Under the pieces are notes generated by a model, which did not search any database, had not been told where the DNA came from, and saw only the letters and a list, made by a program, of their open reading frames with translations. Shown here piece by piece: positions 16,390 through 24,197 of a stretch of 36,014 nucleotides of DNA. The stretch's first letter is position 1. Each line of letters starts with the position of its first letter. The stretch is taken from assembly GCA_963766375.1 (NCBI GenBank), contig CAVXZG010000011.1, positions 1-36,014 on the forward strand, written 5' to 3'. Made by a program: the position numbers and the translations under genes. Origin of the DNA: AC-32 sp963766375 (GTDB lineage: Bacteria > Actinomycetota > Thermoleophilia > Gaiellales > Gaiellaceae).

Positions 16390-17721
16390 ATGCTGAGTCT
16401 CGATGAGCTGAGAGCCGAGGTCGAGCAGGGCGGGATCGACACCGTCGTGACCGCTTTCACCGACATGCAGGGCCGCCTGCTCGGCAAGCGCGAGCACGCC
16501 GAGTTCTTCCTCGAGCAGTCCGCCGAGCACGGAATCGAGGGCTGCAACTACCTGATGGCTCTCGACATGGAGATGGACCCGCAGCCCGGCTACGCGATGG
16601 CGAGCTGGGAGCAGGGTTACGGCGACTTCGCCCTGGCGCCCGACCTGGCCACCCTGCGGAAGGTGCCCTGGCTGGAAGGAACGGCGCTCGTGCTTTGCGA
16701 CGTCGGCCTCGGCGACGGCACGCCCTTGACGGTTTCCCCGCGGCAGGTGCTGCGCGCGCAGGTCGAGCGGGCGCGGTCAGCGGGCTTCGAGCCGATGGTG
16801 GGCTCCGAGCTCGAGTTCTATCTCCTCAAGGAGAGCTACGAGGAGGCGCACGCGAAGCACTACCGCGACCTGACGCCCTCGGTGCCGTACATCCTCGACT
16901 ACCACATCCTCGCGACGACCTTCGACGAGCCGCTGATCCGCGAGATCCGCAACGCGATGCACGGCGCCGGGATCAAGGTGGAGAGCTCGAAGGGCGAGGC
17001 CTGGCCGGGGCAGCAGGAGATCAACTTCCGCTACGCCGACGCGCTGACGATGGCCGACAACCACGTGATCTACAAGAACGGCTCCAAGGAGATCGCGCAT
17101 CAGAACGGCTGCTCGATCACATTCATGGCCAAGCCCGACCACACCTGGATCGGCAGCTCGTGCCATATCCACTCGAGCCTCTGGGCCGACGGCGCGAACG
17201 CCTTCGCCGGCGAGTCCGAGACCTTCAAGCGCTATCTGGCGGGCCAGATCGCGTGCGCCCGCGAACTGGCGCTCTTCCTCGCGCCGACGATCAACTCGTA
17301 CAAGCGCTACGCGGCCGGTTCCTGGGCGCCGACGACGCTTGCTTGGGGCCACGACAACCGCACCTGCGGCTTCCGCATCGTCGGGCACGGGAGCGCGCTG
17401 CGTACGGAGTGCCGGATCCCGGGCGGAGACGTCAACCCGTACCTCGCGTTCGCGGCGCTGATCGCGGCCGGGCTCTACGGGATCGAGCAGCACCTCGATC
17501 TGCCGCCGCCGCTCGAGGGCAATGCTTACGAGTCGGACGCGGAGCGTTTCCCCGGCGCGCTACGAGAGGCGATCGAGGCGCTCGAGCAGGGGACGATGGC
17601 GCGCGCGGCTCTCGGCGACGAGGTGGTCGAGCATTACCTGAACTACGGGCGGGTCGAGCAGCGTTTGTTCGACCAGGCCGTGACCTGCTGGGAGCGAGAG
17701 CGGTTGTACGAGCGCGGATGA
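16390..17721 (+). CDS. Glutamine synthetase-like gamma-glutamylamine ligase (PuuA/GlnA4-like)
   Basis: The 443-residue protein is a complete GS-fold enzyme. It has the N-terminal beta-grasp domain with FTDMQGRLLGKREHAEFF, then GSELEFYLLKESYEE (metal Glu), GQQEINFRYADALTMADN (metal Glu), ITFMAKPDHTWIGSSCHIHS (His ligand), APTINSYKRYAAGSWAPTT (the NSYKR loop) and LRTECRIPGGDVNPYLAFAA. The NRxxxxRxP pattern of true glutamine synthetase is altered and the adenylylation loop is absent, as in PuuA, GlnA3 and GlnA4, which join glutamate to putrescine, polyamines or ethanolamine using ATP. Its stop overlaps the GATase gene start (ATGA). Confidence 0.9.
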   Translation: MLSLDELRAEVEQGGIDTVVTAFTDMQGRLLGKREHAEFFLEQSAEHGIEGCNYLMALDMEMDPQPGYAMASWEQGYGDFALAPDLATLRKVPWLEGTALVLCDVGLGDGTPLTVSPRQVLRAQVERARSAGFEPMVGSELEFYLLKESYEEAHAKHYRDLTPSVPYILDYHILATTFDEPLIREIRNAMHGAGIKVESSKGEAWPGQQEINFRYADALTMADNHVIYKNGSKEIAHQNGCSITFMAKPDHTWIGSSCHIHSSLWADGANAFAGESETFKRYLAGQIACARELALFLAPTINSYKRYAAGSWAPTTLAWGHDNRTCGFRIVGHGSALRTECRIPGGDVNPYLAFAALIAAGLYGIEQHLDLPPPLEGNAYESDAERFPGALREAIEALEQGTMARAALGDEVVEHYLNYGRVEQRLFDQAVTCWERERLYERG

Positions 17722-18430
17722 AACCGGTCATCGGGATCACGACGTACCTGACCCGGGCGAGGTTCGGGTCCTGGGAAGAGGACACCGCGCTCGTCCCGGC
17801 CGACTACGTGAACGCGATCGAGCGGGCCGGCGGGCGGCCGCTGCTCGTGCCGCCGAGCGAGGACGGCGATCGAGGAGACCCTCGACGCTCTCGACGGGGT
17901 GCTCTTCTCCGGCGGCGAGTGACCTCGACCCCAAGCTCTACGGGCAGGAGCCTCACCCCGAGACCAAGGGCGTCGTTCGGGAACGCGACCGCGGCGAGCT
18001 CGCGCTGCTGCAGGCGGCGCTCGCGCGCGACATGCCGGTGCTCGCCGTCTGCCGCGGGAGCCAGGTCTGAACGTCGCGCTCGGCGGCGACCTCGTCCAGC
18101 ACCTGCCGGACGTGGTCGGGGACGAGAAGCACAAGCACACGCCCGGGCGAGTACGCGGACCACGACGTCACCGTGGAGCCCGACACGCGGCTGGGCTCGC
18201 TGCTCGGCGATCGCGCCCCGGTGAAGTCGCACCACCACCAGGGGTTCGGCCGGCTCGGCGAGGGCCTGCGGGAGTCCGCGCGCGCCGAGGACGGAACGCT
18301 CGAGGCGCTCGAGGATCCATCGCGCCGCTTCGCGCTGGGTGTGCTCTGGCATCCCGAGGCCGGCGAGGACATGCGGCTCTTCGAGGCGCTGGTCGAGGAG
18401 GCGCGGGCCTACCGGGAGGAGCGGCGCTGA
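17718..18430 (+). CDS. Class I GATase-like gamma-glutamyl hydrolase, PuuD-like (four frameshifts)
   Basis: ATG 17718 overlaps the ligase stop. The product starts MKPVIGITTYLTRARFGSWE with YVNAIERAGGRPLLVPPSED. Indels near 17868, 17920, 18066 and 18147 break the frame, but consecutive pieces read AIEETLDALDGVLFSGG, DLDPKLYGQEPHPETKG, MPVLAVCRGSQ (nucleophile Cys), NVALGGDLVQHLPDVVG, then PVKSHHHQGFGRLGEGL and FALGVLWHPEAGEDMRLF (catalytic His and Glu). This is a normal peptidase C26/PuuD protein of about 236 residues, which cleaves gamma-glutamyl amides at the pathway's end. All catalytic residues survive, so the shifts are probably sequence errors. Confidence 0.83.
18414..18421 (+). promoter_or_regulatory. 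Shine-Dalgarno (GGGAGGAG) pointing to a CTG start
   Basis: GGGAGGAG ends 5 nt before CTG 18427, which overlaps the preceding gene's TGA (CTGA). No ATG, GTG or TTG in the aldehyde dehydrogenase frame lies at a suitable distance, so CTG is the best-supported start. Confidence 0.5.
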
Positions 18431-19777
18431 GCGTCTCGGTCGTCAATCCGGCCACGGAGCAGCAGATCGCCGAGCTGCCCGAGGCTGGAGTGGAGGAGAC
18501 CGACGCCGCGGTGCAGCGGGCGCGTGCCGCGTATCCGGCGTGGCGGGCGGTCGCGCCCTCCGATCGCGCGCGGTTACTGCGTCGGCTCGCGACCCTCGTC
18601 GAGGAGCACGGCGAGGAGCTGGCGCTGCTCGAGACTCGCAACGTGGGCAAGCCGATCTCGGATTCCCGCGGCGAGGTCGGCATGGTGGCCGAGGTCTTCA
18701 ACTTCTACGCGGGCGCCGTGGACAAGCACTACGGCGAGACGATTCCGGTCGCGGGCGGGATCGACCTCACCTTCCGGGAGCCGCTCGGCGTGGTGGGCCT
18801 GATCGTCCCGTGGAACTTCCCGCTCAACATCGCGAGCTGGAAGCTCGGGCCTGCGCTCGCGTGCGGGAACACGGTCGTGTTGAAGCCCGCAGAGCTGACG
18901 CCGCTGACCGCGCTGCGGCTGGCGGAGCTGGCGCTCGAGGCCGGGATTCCGGCAGGGGTGCTCAACGTGCTGGTCGGTCCCGGCCGGGTGGTGGGCCAGC
19001 GCTTAGCCGTGCACCCCGACGTTGCGAAGATCGGGTTCACCGGCTCGACGGAGGTGGGGCGCGGCGTGATGCAGGCCGCCGCGGGCACGATCAAGCGCGT
19101 CACGTTGGAGCTCGGGGGCAAGTCAGCCAACGTCGTCTTCGCGGACGCGAATCTCGAGAAGGCGGCTGCTGCGGCGCCCTACGCGGTCTTCGGCAACGCG
19201 GGTCAGGACTGCTGTGCGCGTTCGCGGATCCTGGTCGAGCGCTCGGCCTACGACCGGTTCCTCGGGCTGCTCGTCGAGGCGACGAAGGGGGTGCGCGTGG
19301 GCGATCCCGAAGACGACACGACCGAGATGGGGCCGCTGATCTCGGCCGAGCAGCGCGAGAACGTGTCGTCCTACGTCGATGGTGGCGTTGCCTATCGTGG
19401 AAACACACCCGACGGCAGACGGCTTCTGGTTCCCGCCCACTTTGGTGGAGGCGTCCAACGACGACCGCGTCGCGCGCGAGGAGGTGTTCGGCCCGGTCGC
19501 CGCCGTGATTCCCTTCGAGGACGAGGCTGACGCCGTCCGGATCGCGAACGACACGCCCTACGGGCTCTCGGGCTCGATCTGGACCGAGAACGGCGCGCGT
19601 GCGCTGCGGGTCGCGCGGGCGCTCGAGACCGGCGTCCTCTCCGTCAATTCAAATTCGTCCGTGCGGGTGACGACGCCGTTCGGCGGCTTCAAGCAGTCGG
19701 GCTTCGGGCGCGAGCTCGGGATGCACGCGCTCGAGGGCTACTCGGAGATCAAGAACGTGTTTGTCTCCACCGACTGA
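18427..19777 (+). CDS. NAD(P)-dependent aldehyde dehydrogenase (one frameshift near 19418)
   Basis: The protein starts (CTG) LSVSVVNPATEQQIAELPEA. ALDH landmarks follow in order: VGLIVPWNFPLNIASWKLGP, NTVVLKPAELTPLTALRLAE, KIGFTGSTEVGRGVMQAAAG (cofactor loop), VTLELGGKSANVVFADANLE (catalytic Glu), and NAGQDCCARSRILVERSAYD (nucleophile Cys). Near 19418 the frame shifts, and the rest carries GFWFPPTLVEA, VAREEVFGPVAAVIPFEDEA and TPFGGFKQSGFGRELGMHAL. It is about 450 residues, full length. In the pathway it would oxidise gamma-glutamyl aminoaldehyde to the acid (PuuC-like). Its stop overlaps the SDR start (TGATG). Confidence 0.88.
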
Positions 19778-20545
19778 TGGGGCGGCTCGACGAAAAGGTG
19801 GCCGTGATCACCGGCGCCGCCGGCGGGATCGGGCGCGAGGCGGCCATCCTGTTCTCGTCCGAGGGCGCAGCGGTGTGCGTTGGCGATCTGAGCCGGGAGC
19901 ACGGGGAGGCGGTGGCGGCCGAATGCCGTGAGGCGTTCTTCCAAGAGGTCGACGTCGCCGATCCTGGAGAGCGTCGAGGCCATGTACGCCGCGACGGCGG
20001 ATCGCTACGGGGGCATCGACGTGCTCTACAACAACGCCGGAATCATGCCGCCCGACGACGCGTCGGTACTCGAGACCGAGCCGGACGCCTGGGACCGCGT
20101 CATGAACGTGAACGCGAAGGGCGTCTATCTGTGCTGCAGGCACGGGATCCCCCACCTGCTCGAGCGCGGCGGCGGATCGGTGATCAACGTGGCGTCGTTC
20201 GTGGCCCTGGTCGGCGCGGCGACCTCGCAGATCGCCTACACGGCGTCGAAGGGCGCGGTGCTGTCGCTCACACGAGAGCTCGCGGTCGAGTTCGCGCGGC
20301 AGGGCGTGCGGGTGAACGCCCTCTGCCCGGGCCCGGTGGAGACGCCGCTCCTGCTGCGGCTCTTCGAGGACGATCCCGCCGCGTACGAGCGGCGGCGAAT
20401 CCACCTGCCCATGGGCCGGCTGGCGAAGGCGGGGGAGATCGCGAACGGTGCGCTGTTCCTCGCCTCGGACGAGTCCTCGTACGTCACCGGGACGACGTTC
20501 CTGGTGGACGGTGGCCTCACCGCCGCCTACGTGACGCCTGAGTAG
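19777..20545 (+). CDS. Short-chain dehydrogenase/reductase (one frameshift near 19964)
   Basis: ATG 19777 gives MGRLDEKVAVITGAAGGIGR, the GxxxGxG NAD(P) motif, then AAVCVGDLSREHGEAVAAEC with Asp after strand 2, which favours NAD. An extra base near 19964 shifts the frame; the next frame carries YGGIDVLYNNAGIMPPDDAS, VINVASFVALVGAATSQIAY (catalytic Ser region), YTASKGAVLSLTRELAVEFA (YxxxK) and VRVNALCPGPVETPLLLRLF, ending at TAG 20545. It is about 255 residues, a classical SDR. In a gamma-glutamyl amine operon it could be the alcohol dehydrogenase step for an amino alcohol substrate. That role is inferred from position only. Confidence 0.88.
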
Positions 20546-20548
20546 GCT
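20543..20548 (+). promoter_or_regulatory. -10 box (TAGGCT) before the first sulfotransferase gene
   Basis: TAGGCT overlaps the SDR stop codon and lies 8 nt before GTG 20557, the same hexamer seen before ATG 361. It suggests a separate leaderless transcript starting at the sulfotransferase gene. Confidence 0.45.
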
Positions 20549-20556
20549 TCGGCGCC

Positions 20557-21402
20557 GTGGCCGTTCGTTCCGACACCGGACACCTCCTGCGCCTCTACGG
20601 CGGTGCTGCCGCGCGCGTCGCTCGCCGCGGACGGAGGAAGGCCGCCTCGGAGGCGACGGACGCGACCGAGCGGCCGGTCTTCGTCGTCGGCGCGCCGCGC
20701 TCGGGTACGACGTTCATGGGCAGCTCGCTCGGCGGGCTGCCGGGGTTCGTCGACCTCGGCGAGGTGGGGCCGTTGAAGGTGGCGATCGACGAGCTCGCGG
20801 CGCTCCCGGAAGAGGAGGCTGCACGACGCCTCCGCCGCACGCTGGAGCGCGTGCGCCGCTTCGGCCTGGCTCGTCGGCTGCGCGCGGTCGAGCAGACCCC
20901 GGAATCGAGCTTCGTTCTGGCCGCCGCGCTCCGCGCCTACCCACAGGCGAAGGTCGTGCACATGGTTCGCGACGGCCGTGACGTCGTCTGCTCGCTGCTC
21001 GAGAAGGGCTGGCTCCGCACCGACCGGGGCGGAGCCGACGACGTGGGTAACCCGTACGGGGAGCAGACTCGTTTCTGGGTCGAGCCGGAGCGTGCCGAGG
21101 AGTTCAACGCCGCAACGGAGGCGACCCGCGCCGCCTGGGCGTGGCGCCGCTACCTGACGGCGGCCAGAGCTGCCGCGCCCGCAGCCACGCTCGAGGTGCG
21201 TTACGAGGAGCTCGCTGCCGACCCGGACGCGACCGCCGCCCGCATCGCCGGGCACATCGACGCCGACCCAAGCGCCCTTGCCAAGGGCCTTCATGCCGTC
21301 CATTCCCAGTCCGTCGGCCGTTGGCGCCGCGACCTCACCGAGCAACAAGTCGCCGACGTCGAGGCCGAAGCGGGTCCGCTCCTGCACGAGCTCGGCTACT
21401 AA
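20557..21402 (+). CDS. PAPS-dependent sulfotransferase
   Basis: The 281-residue protein has the 5'-phosphosulfate loop in VFVVGAPRSGTTFMGSSL (residues 41-58) and the 3'-phosphate site in KVVHMVRDGRDVVCSLLEKG. The C-terminal helix-rich part contains LEVRYEELAADPDATAARIA, the usual 'ryEdL..dp' segment. This is a Sulfotransfer_1/3 family member that would move sulfate from PAPS to an alcohol or amine of a lipid, glycan or small molecule. The N terminus (HLLRLYGGAAARVARRGRRK) is amphipathic and basic, with no clear signal peptide. The stop lies directly before the second sulfotransferase gene (TAA then GTG), so the two form an operon. Confidence 0.9.
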   Translation: MAVRSDTGHLLRLYGGAAARVARRGRRKAASEATDATERPVFVVGAPRSGTTFMGSSLGGLPGFVDLGEVGPLKVAIDELAALPEEEAARRLRRTLERVRRFGLARRLRAVEQTPESSFVLAAALRAYPQAKVVHMVRDGRDVVCSLLEKGWLRTDRGGADDVGNPYGEQTRFWVEPERAEEFNAATEATRAAWAWRRYLTAARAAAPAATLEVRYEELAADPDATAARIAGHIDADPSALAKGLHAVHSQSVGRWRRDLTEQQVADVEAEAGPLLHELGY

Positions 21403-22263
21403 GTGCCGATGCCCCGGCTGCCCGCCGAGCTGATCCCGACAATCCCGGAGCCGGCTCGGGTGGTCCTGCGCAATGCGATCTGGACCTACGGCAAGGCCAC
21501 CGCGAAGCTCCGCCCGCTCCCGGACTTTCTGATCCTCGGCGCGCAAAAAGCCGGCACGACCGCCCTCTACGCGTACCTGCGCCGCCACCCCGCGATCACC
21601 GGCCCGTCCTGGAAGGAGGTCAGCTACTTCGACCGGCACTACGCGCGCGGGCCGAGCTGGTACCGCGGCAACTTTCCGAATCTCCTGCGCGCCCGTGGCG
21701 AGCTCGTCGGCGAAGCGAGCCCGAGCTACCTCTTCCATCCGCTCGCCCCGCAGCGGGTCAAGGAGCTCTTGCCCGGGGCCGGCCTCGTCGCGCTCGTCCG
21801 CAACCCGGTCGACCGCGCGCTCTCCCACTACAACCACGAGGTCGCGCTCGGCCGGGAGCCGCTCTCGTTCGAGGACGCGCTCGCCGCCGAGGAGGATCGC
21901 CTTCAAGGCGAGGACGCGCGCCTCCGCGCCGACCCGCGCTACTTCAGCAGCGAGTGGTGGAGCCACACCTACAAGGCGCGCGGCAGGTATGCGGAGCAGC
22001 TCGAGCGCTGGCTCGAAGTCTTCCCGCGGGAACAGCTGCTGATCATCCCGAGCGAGGAGCTCCTCGGCGAGCCGGAGCGCGCGCACGCGCAGGTGCTCGA
22101 GTTCCTCGGCGCGTCTCCGCACCAGCTCGAGTCGTACCCGCGCGTCTACGAGCGGCAGTACGAGGGGATGAAGCCGGAGACCCGGGCCAAGCTCGCCGAC
22201 TACTTCGCCGAACCGAACCGGCGCCTCTACGAGCTGCTCGGCCGCGACCTCGCCTGGAGGTAG
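21403..22263 (+). CDS. Heparan N-sulfotransferase-like sulfotransferase
   Basis: This 286-residue enzyme belongs to a different sulfotransferase branch from its neighbour. The PAPS loop is DFLILGAQKAGTTALYAYLR (residues 41-60), followed by WKEVSYFDRHYARGPSWYRG (the 'KE..fF' and 'W.....f' signature of NDST-type enzymes), ELVGEASPSYLFHPLAPQRV, and the 3'-phosphate site VALVRNPVDRALSHYNHEVA. The C terminus has YEGMKPETRAKLADYFAEPN and RRLYELLGRDLAWR, as in the family. The acceptor is probably a sugar or lipid; not determinable. GTG 21403 directly follows the upstream stop; an internal ATG at 21409 is the alternative. The last 37 nt overlap the convergent MFS gene. Confidence 0.9.
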   Translation: MPMPRLPAELIPTIPEPARVVLRNAIWTYGKATAKLRPLPDFLILGAQKAGTTALYAYLRRHPAITGPSWKEVSYFDRHYARGPSWYRGNFPNLLRARGELVGEASPSYLFHPLAPQRVKELLPGAGLVALVRNPVDRALSHYNHEVALGREPLSFEDALAAEEDRLQGEDARLRADPRYFSSEWWSHTYKARGRYAEQLERWLEVFPREQLLIIPSEELLGEPERAHAQVLEFLGASPHQLESYPRVYERQYEGMKPETRAKLADYFAEPNRRLYELLGRDLAWR

Positions 22264-23381
22264 CCGGGCGCCCACGGCATCGTCACGGCAAACGTCAGTA
22301 GGCAGACGAGCGCCAGGAGCAGGTACGGGACGGAGTCGCCTGCAACCTCCCCGAGCCAGCCGCCCAGCGCAGGCCCCACGACGTTGCCGGCCGCCCACGC
22401 GCCGTTCATCGCCCCGAAGGCCAGTCCCGGCGCGATCTTCTGGCGCTCCGCCGCGTCGGTGAGCAGCGCCATTCCCGGCGTGTAGAAGCCTCCGTACGTG
22501 AGCCCGGCGATCAAGACGAGGCCGGCCACGACCGCCGGCGAGTCGGCCCACGCGAACCCGAGCGAGACCACTACCGATCCGAGCAGCGCGATCCGCACCG
22601 GGAGTAGCCGCCCGCGCTTGTCGCTGAGTTGCCCGAGCAGCGGGTTCAGCGCCACCTCGAGCCCGGCGGTCGCGAGGAAGACCGCCCCGATCGCGACGCC
22701 GCCCCAGCCGTGCGCATGCAGCTTCAGCGGCACGAGCACCGCTACGACGCCGAAGAGCAGCGCGGGGAGGACGAGGAGCCAGAGCCCACCGAGCAGGTGC
22801 CGATCGGCGCGCCGAAGCGCCGAGAGCGATTGCGGTTGCGCCGGCACCCCGGGCGTCGCGAGCACCCAGGCACCCAACGCGAGCCCGAGCACGCTCACGC
22901 CCAGGAACGTCGAGCGCACACCCGCCACGCTGGCGATCGCGCCCAGCACGGGGCCGAGCAGCGCGCCGAAGACCGCAGCGCCCATGGTCGCTCCGATCAG
23001 CGCACCCCGCCGATCGCGCGGTGCGGCGGCCACGAGCCAGGCCAGCGCACCCGACCACGAGAACGCGCTACCGACGCCCTGGAGAAACCGGGCGGCGCCG
23101 AGCATCCAGACGTCGTGCGAGAGCGCGAACGCGAGGCTCGCCGCAGCGGTCAACGCGACCCCGCCCAGCGCGGCTTGCCGAGGTCCGTACCTCGAGGCGG
23201 CGAGCCCTCCAGGCACCGAGGCCGCAAGCACTCCCGCGGCGTAGGTGGCCGAGAGCACGCCGGCCGCGCTCTTCGAGAGCCCGTACTGGCTCACGAAGTG
23301 CGGTAGCAGCGGTGCGAGCGCCGCGAAAAACATGATGTCGAGCGCGACGATCGCGCTCAGCAGCAGAACCAGCCGACGCAT
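22227..23381 (-). CDS. MFS transporter (drug/metabolite efflux type)
   Basis: The 384-residue protein has twelve predicted helices, starting MRRLVLLLSAIVALDIMFFA. The helix 2-3 loop motif A is degenerate (GLAASRYGPRQAALGGVALT), and the second-half copy reads LGQLSDKRGRLLPVRIALLG. It has the motif C-like ATMGAAVFGALLGPVLGAIA in helix 5, which is typical of efflux antiporters. The substrate is unknown. It converges with the sulfotransferase operon, sharing 37 nt, so co-function is not implied by transcription. TACGGT lies 6 nt before ATG 23381. Confidence 0.92.
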   Translation of the reverse strand: MRRLVLLLSAIVALDIMFFAALAPLLPHFVSQYGLSKSAAGVLSATYAAGVLAASVPGGLAASRYGPRQAALGGVALTAAASLAFALSHDVWMLGAARFLQGVGSAFSWSGALAWLVAAAPRDRRGALIGATMGAAVFGALLGPVLGAIASVAGVRSTFLGVSVLGLALGAWVLATPGVPAQPQSLSALRRADRHLLGGLWLLVLPALLFGVVAVLVPLKLHAHGWGGVAIGAVFLATAGLEVALNPLLGQLSDKRGRLLPVRIALLGSVVVSLGFAWADSPAVVAGLVLIAGLTYGGFYTPGMALLTDAAERQKIAPGLAFGAMNGAWAAGNVVGPALGGWLGEVAGDSVPYLLLALVCLLTFAVTMPWAPGYLQARSRPSSS

Positions 23382-23387
23382 CTTTCG

Positions 23388-23393
23388 ACCGTA
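23388..23393 (-). promoter_or_regulatory. -10 box (TACGGT) of the MFS gene
   Basis: TACGGT on the minus strand is followed by the 6-nt spacer CGAAAG and ATG 23381; inferred leaderless promoter. Confidence 0.45.
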
Positions 23394-23409
23394 TCAAGCG
23401 GGTTTTCCG

Positions 23410-23583
23410 CCGATCTTTGTGTCTCGGAGCACAAACACTACTAACCGGTTGTCAGGTTTGGCGTCTAAGCCCACTCGGAACAGGTCGTACCGACCAGGCC
23501 ACGGAAGCATGGGTGCCGCGCCGTCCGCGGACGCGCTTCCAGTCGAGCCGAACGGTGTCCAGCTCCCGAGGAGGGGTTTCTGC
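23410..23583 (+). promoter_or_regulatory. Structured leader before the transglycosylase-like gene; possible c-di-AMP riboswitch relative
   Basis: Several hairpins can be read directly: TTTGTG/CACAAA (23416-23421 with 23430-23435), GGTCG-TAC-CGACC (23483-23495), and an outer GGAAGC/GCTTCC stem (23503-23508 with 23535-23540) enclosing GTCCGCGGAC. The 3' part holds CCGAAC, then CAGCT and CCCGAGG (23548-23571), in the order of the conserved 'CCGAACCC..CAGCTAACC..GG' end of ydaO/yuaA c-di-AMP riboswitches. Those often control Rpf and cell-wall hydrolase genes in Actinobacteria. The match is partial, so this is a candidate only. Confidence 0.35.
23568..23576 (+). promoter_or_regulatory. Shine-Dalgarno (GAGGAGGGG) for the transglycosylase-like gene
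   Basis: GAGGAGGGG ends 7 nt before GTG 23584. It decides this start over later in-frame codons and shows that the true reading frame begins in a different phase from the bulk of the gene, so an indel near 23632 is needed. Confidence 0.6.
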
Positions 23584-24143
23584 GGTGAATCAAAAGCGTG
23601 TGCTTCTGCCTGTGCTCGCGGTCCTAGTGGCCGATTGTGGCCGCGGCGTCCGCTCTCGGGGCGGCGTCTGGGCTGCCGAGGAAGCGGGCATTTCCCGAGA
23701 CGCCGATCAAGATCGCGTCGAAGCGCCACATCAACCCGGCGGTGACGCGAAAGCTCCGCGACGCCACCTGGCGCTGGCAGGTTCTGATCGGCCTGCACCG
23801 GACGCACTCGGTTGCGCCGCTGAACACCCGCCGCGCGCTGCGCTACTGGCGCAGGCACGCACGGTACGTCCACAAGCTCGCGGCGCGCCCGCCGCACAAG
23901 CAGGGCTGGCTCTGCATCCACCGCTTCGAAGGCAGCTGGCGAGACGGGAACGATCCGTACTGGGGCGGCCTGCAGATGGACCGGGGCTTCATGCGCAGCT
24001 ACGCGCCGCGGCTGCTCCTCCAGCGTGGCTGGGCAAACCGCTGGACGGCGCTCGAGCAGATGTGGGTCGCCGAGCGCGCGCATCGCAGCGGGCGCGGCTA
24101 CGGCCCGTGGCCGAACACAGCCCGGTACTGCGGCCTGCTCTAA
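23584..24143 (+). CDS. Secreted Rpf/transglycosylase-like protein (one frameshift near 23632)
   Basis: GTG 23584 begins VNQKRVLLPVLAVLVA. Dropping one base near 23632 joins it to IVAAASALGAASGLPRKRAF, giving a clean signal peptide. The mature protein has a basic helical linker (KLRDATWRWQVLIGLHRTHS) and ends in a compact domain, WLCIHRFEGSWRDGNDPYWG then GLQMDRGFMRSYAP and WTALEQMWVAERAH. C-x-x-x-E-G and 'yyGGLQ' mimic the Rpf/lysozyme-fold catalytic region ('C.E..g.W....nG.yGGLQ'), with Glu as candidate acid. About 186 residues. It probably cleaves peptidoglycan outside the cell. It is preceded by a structured leader. Confidence 0.75.
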
Positions 24144-24197
24144 TCTTCCTCAGACGGCCGCGTTAAAGGTCGGCGTATCGGGGATAAGAGAGGGACG

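Noticed and set aside
20527..23058. Minus-strand open frame of 843 codons opposite the sulfotransferases
   Set aside because: Its translation is Arg/Ala/Gly-rich with no domain; it is the antisense shadow of two clear sulfotransferase genes in GC-rich DNA, as are other long opposite frames here (for example 3178-4200 plus).
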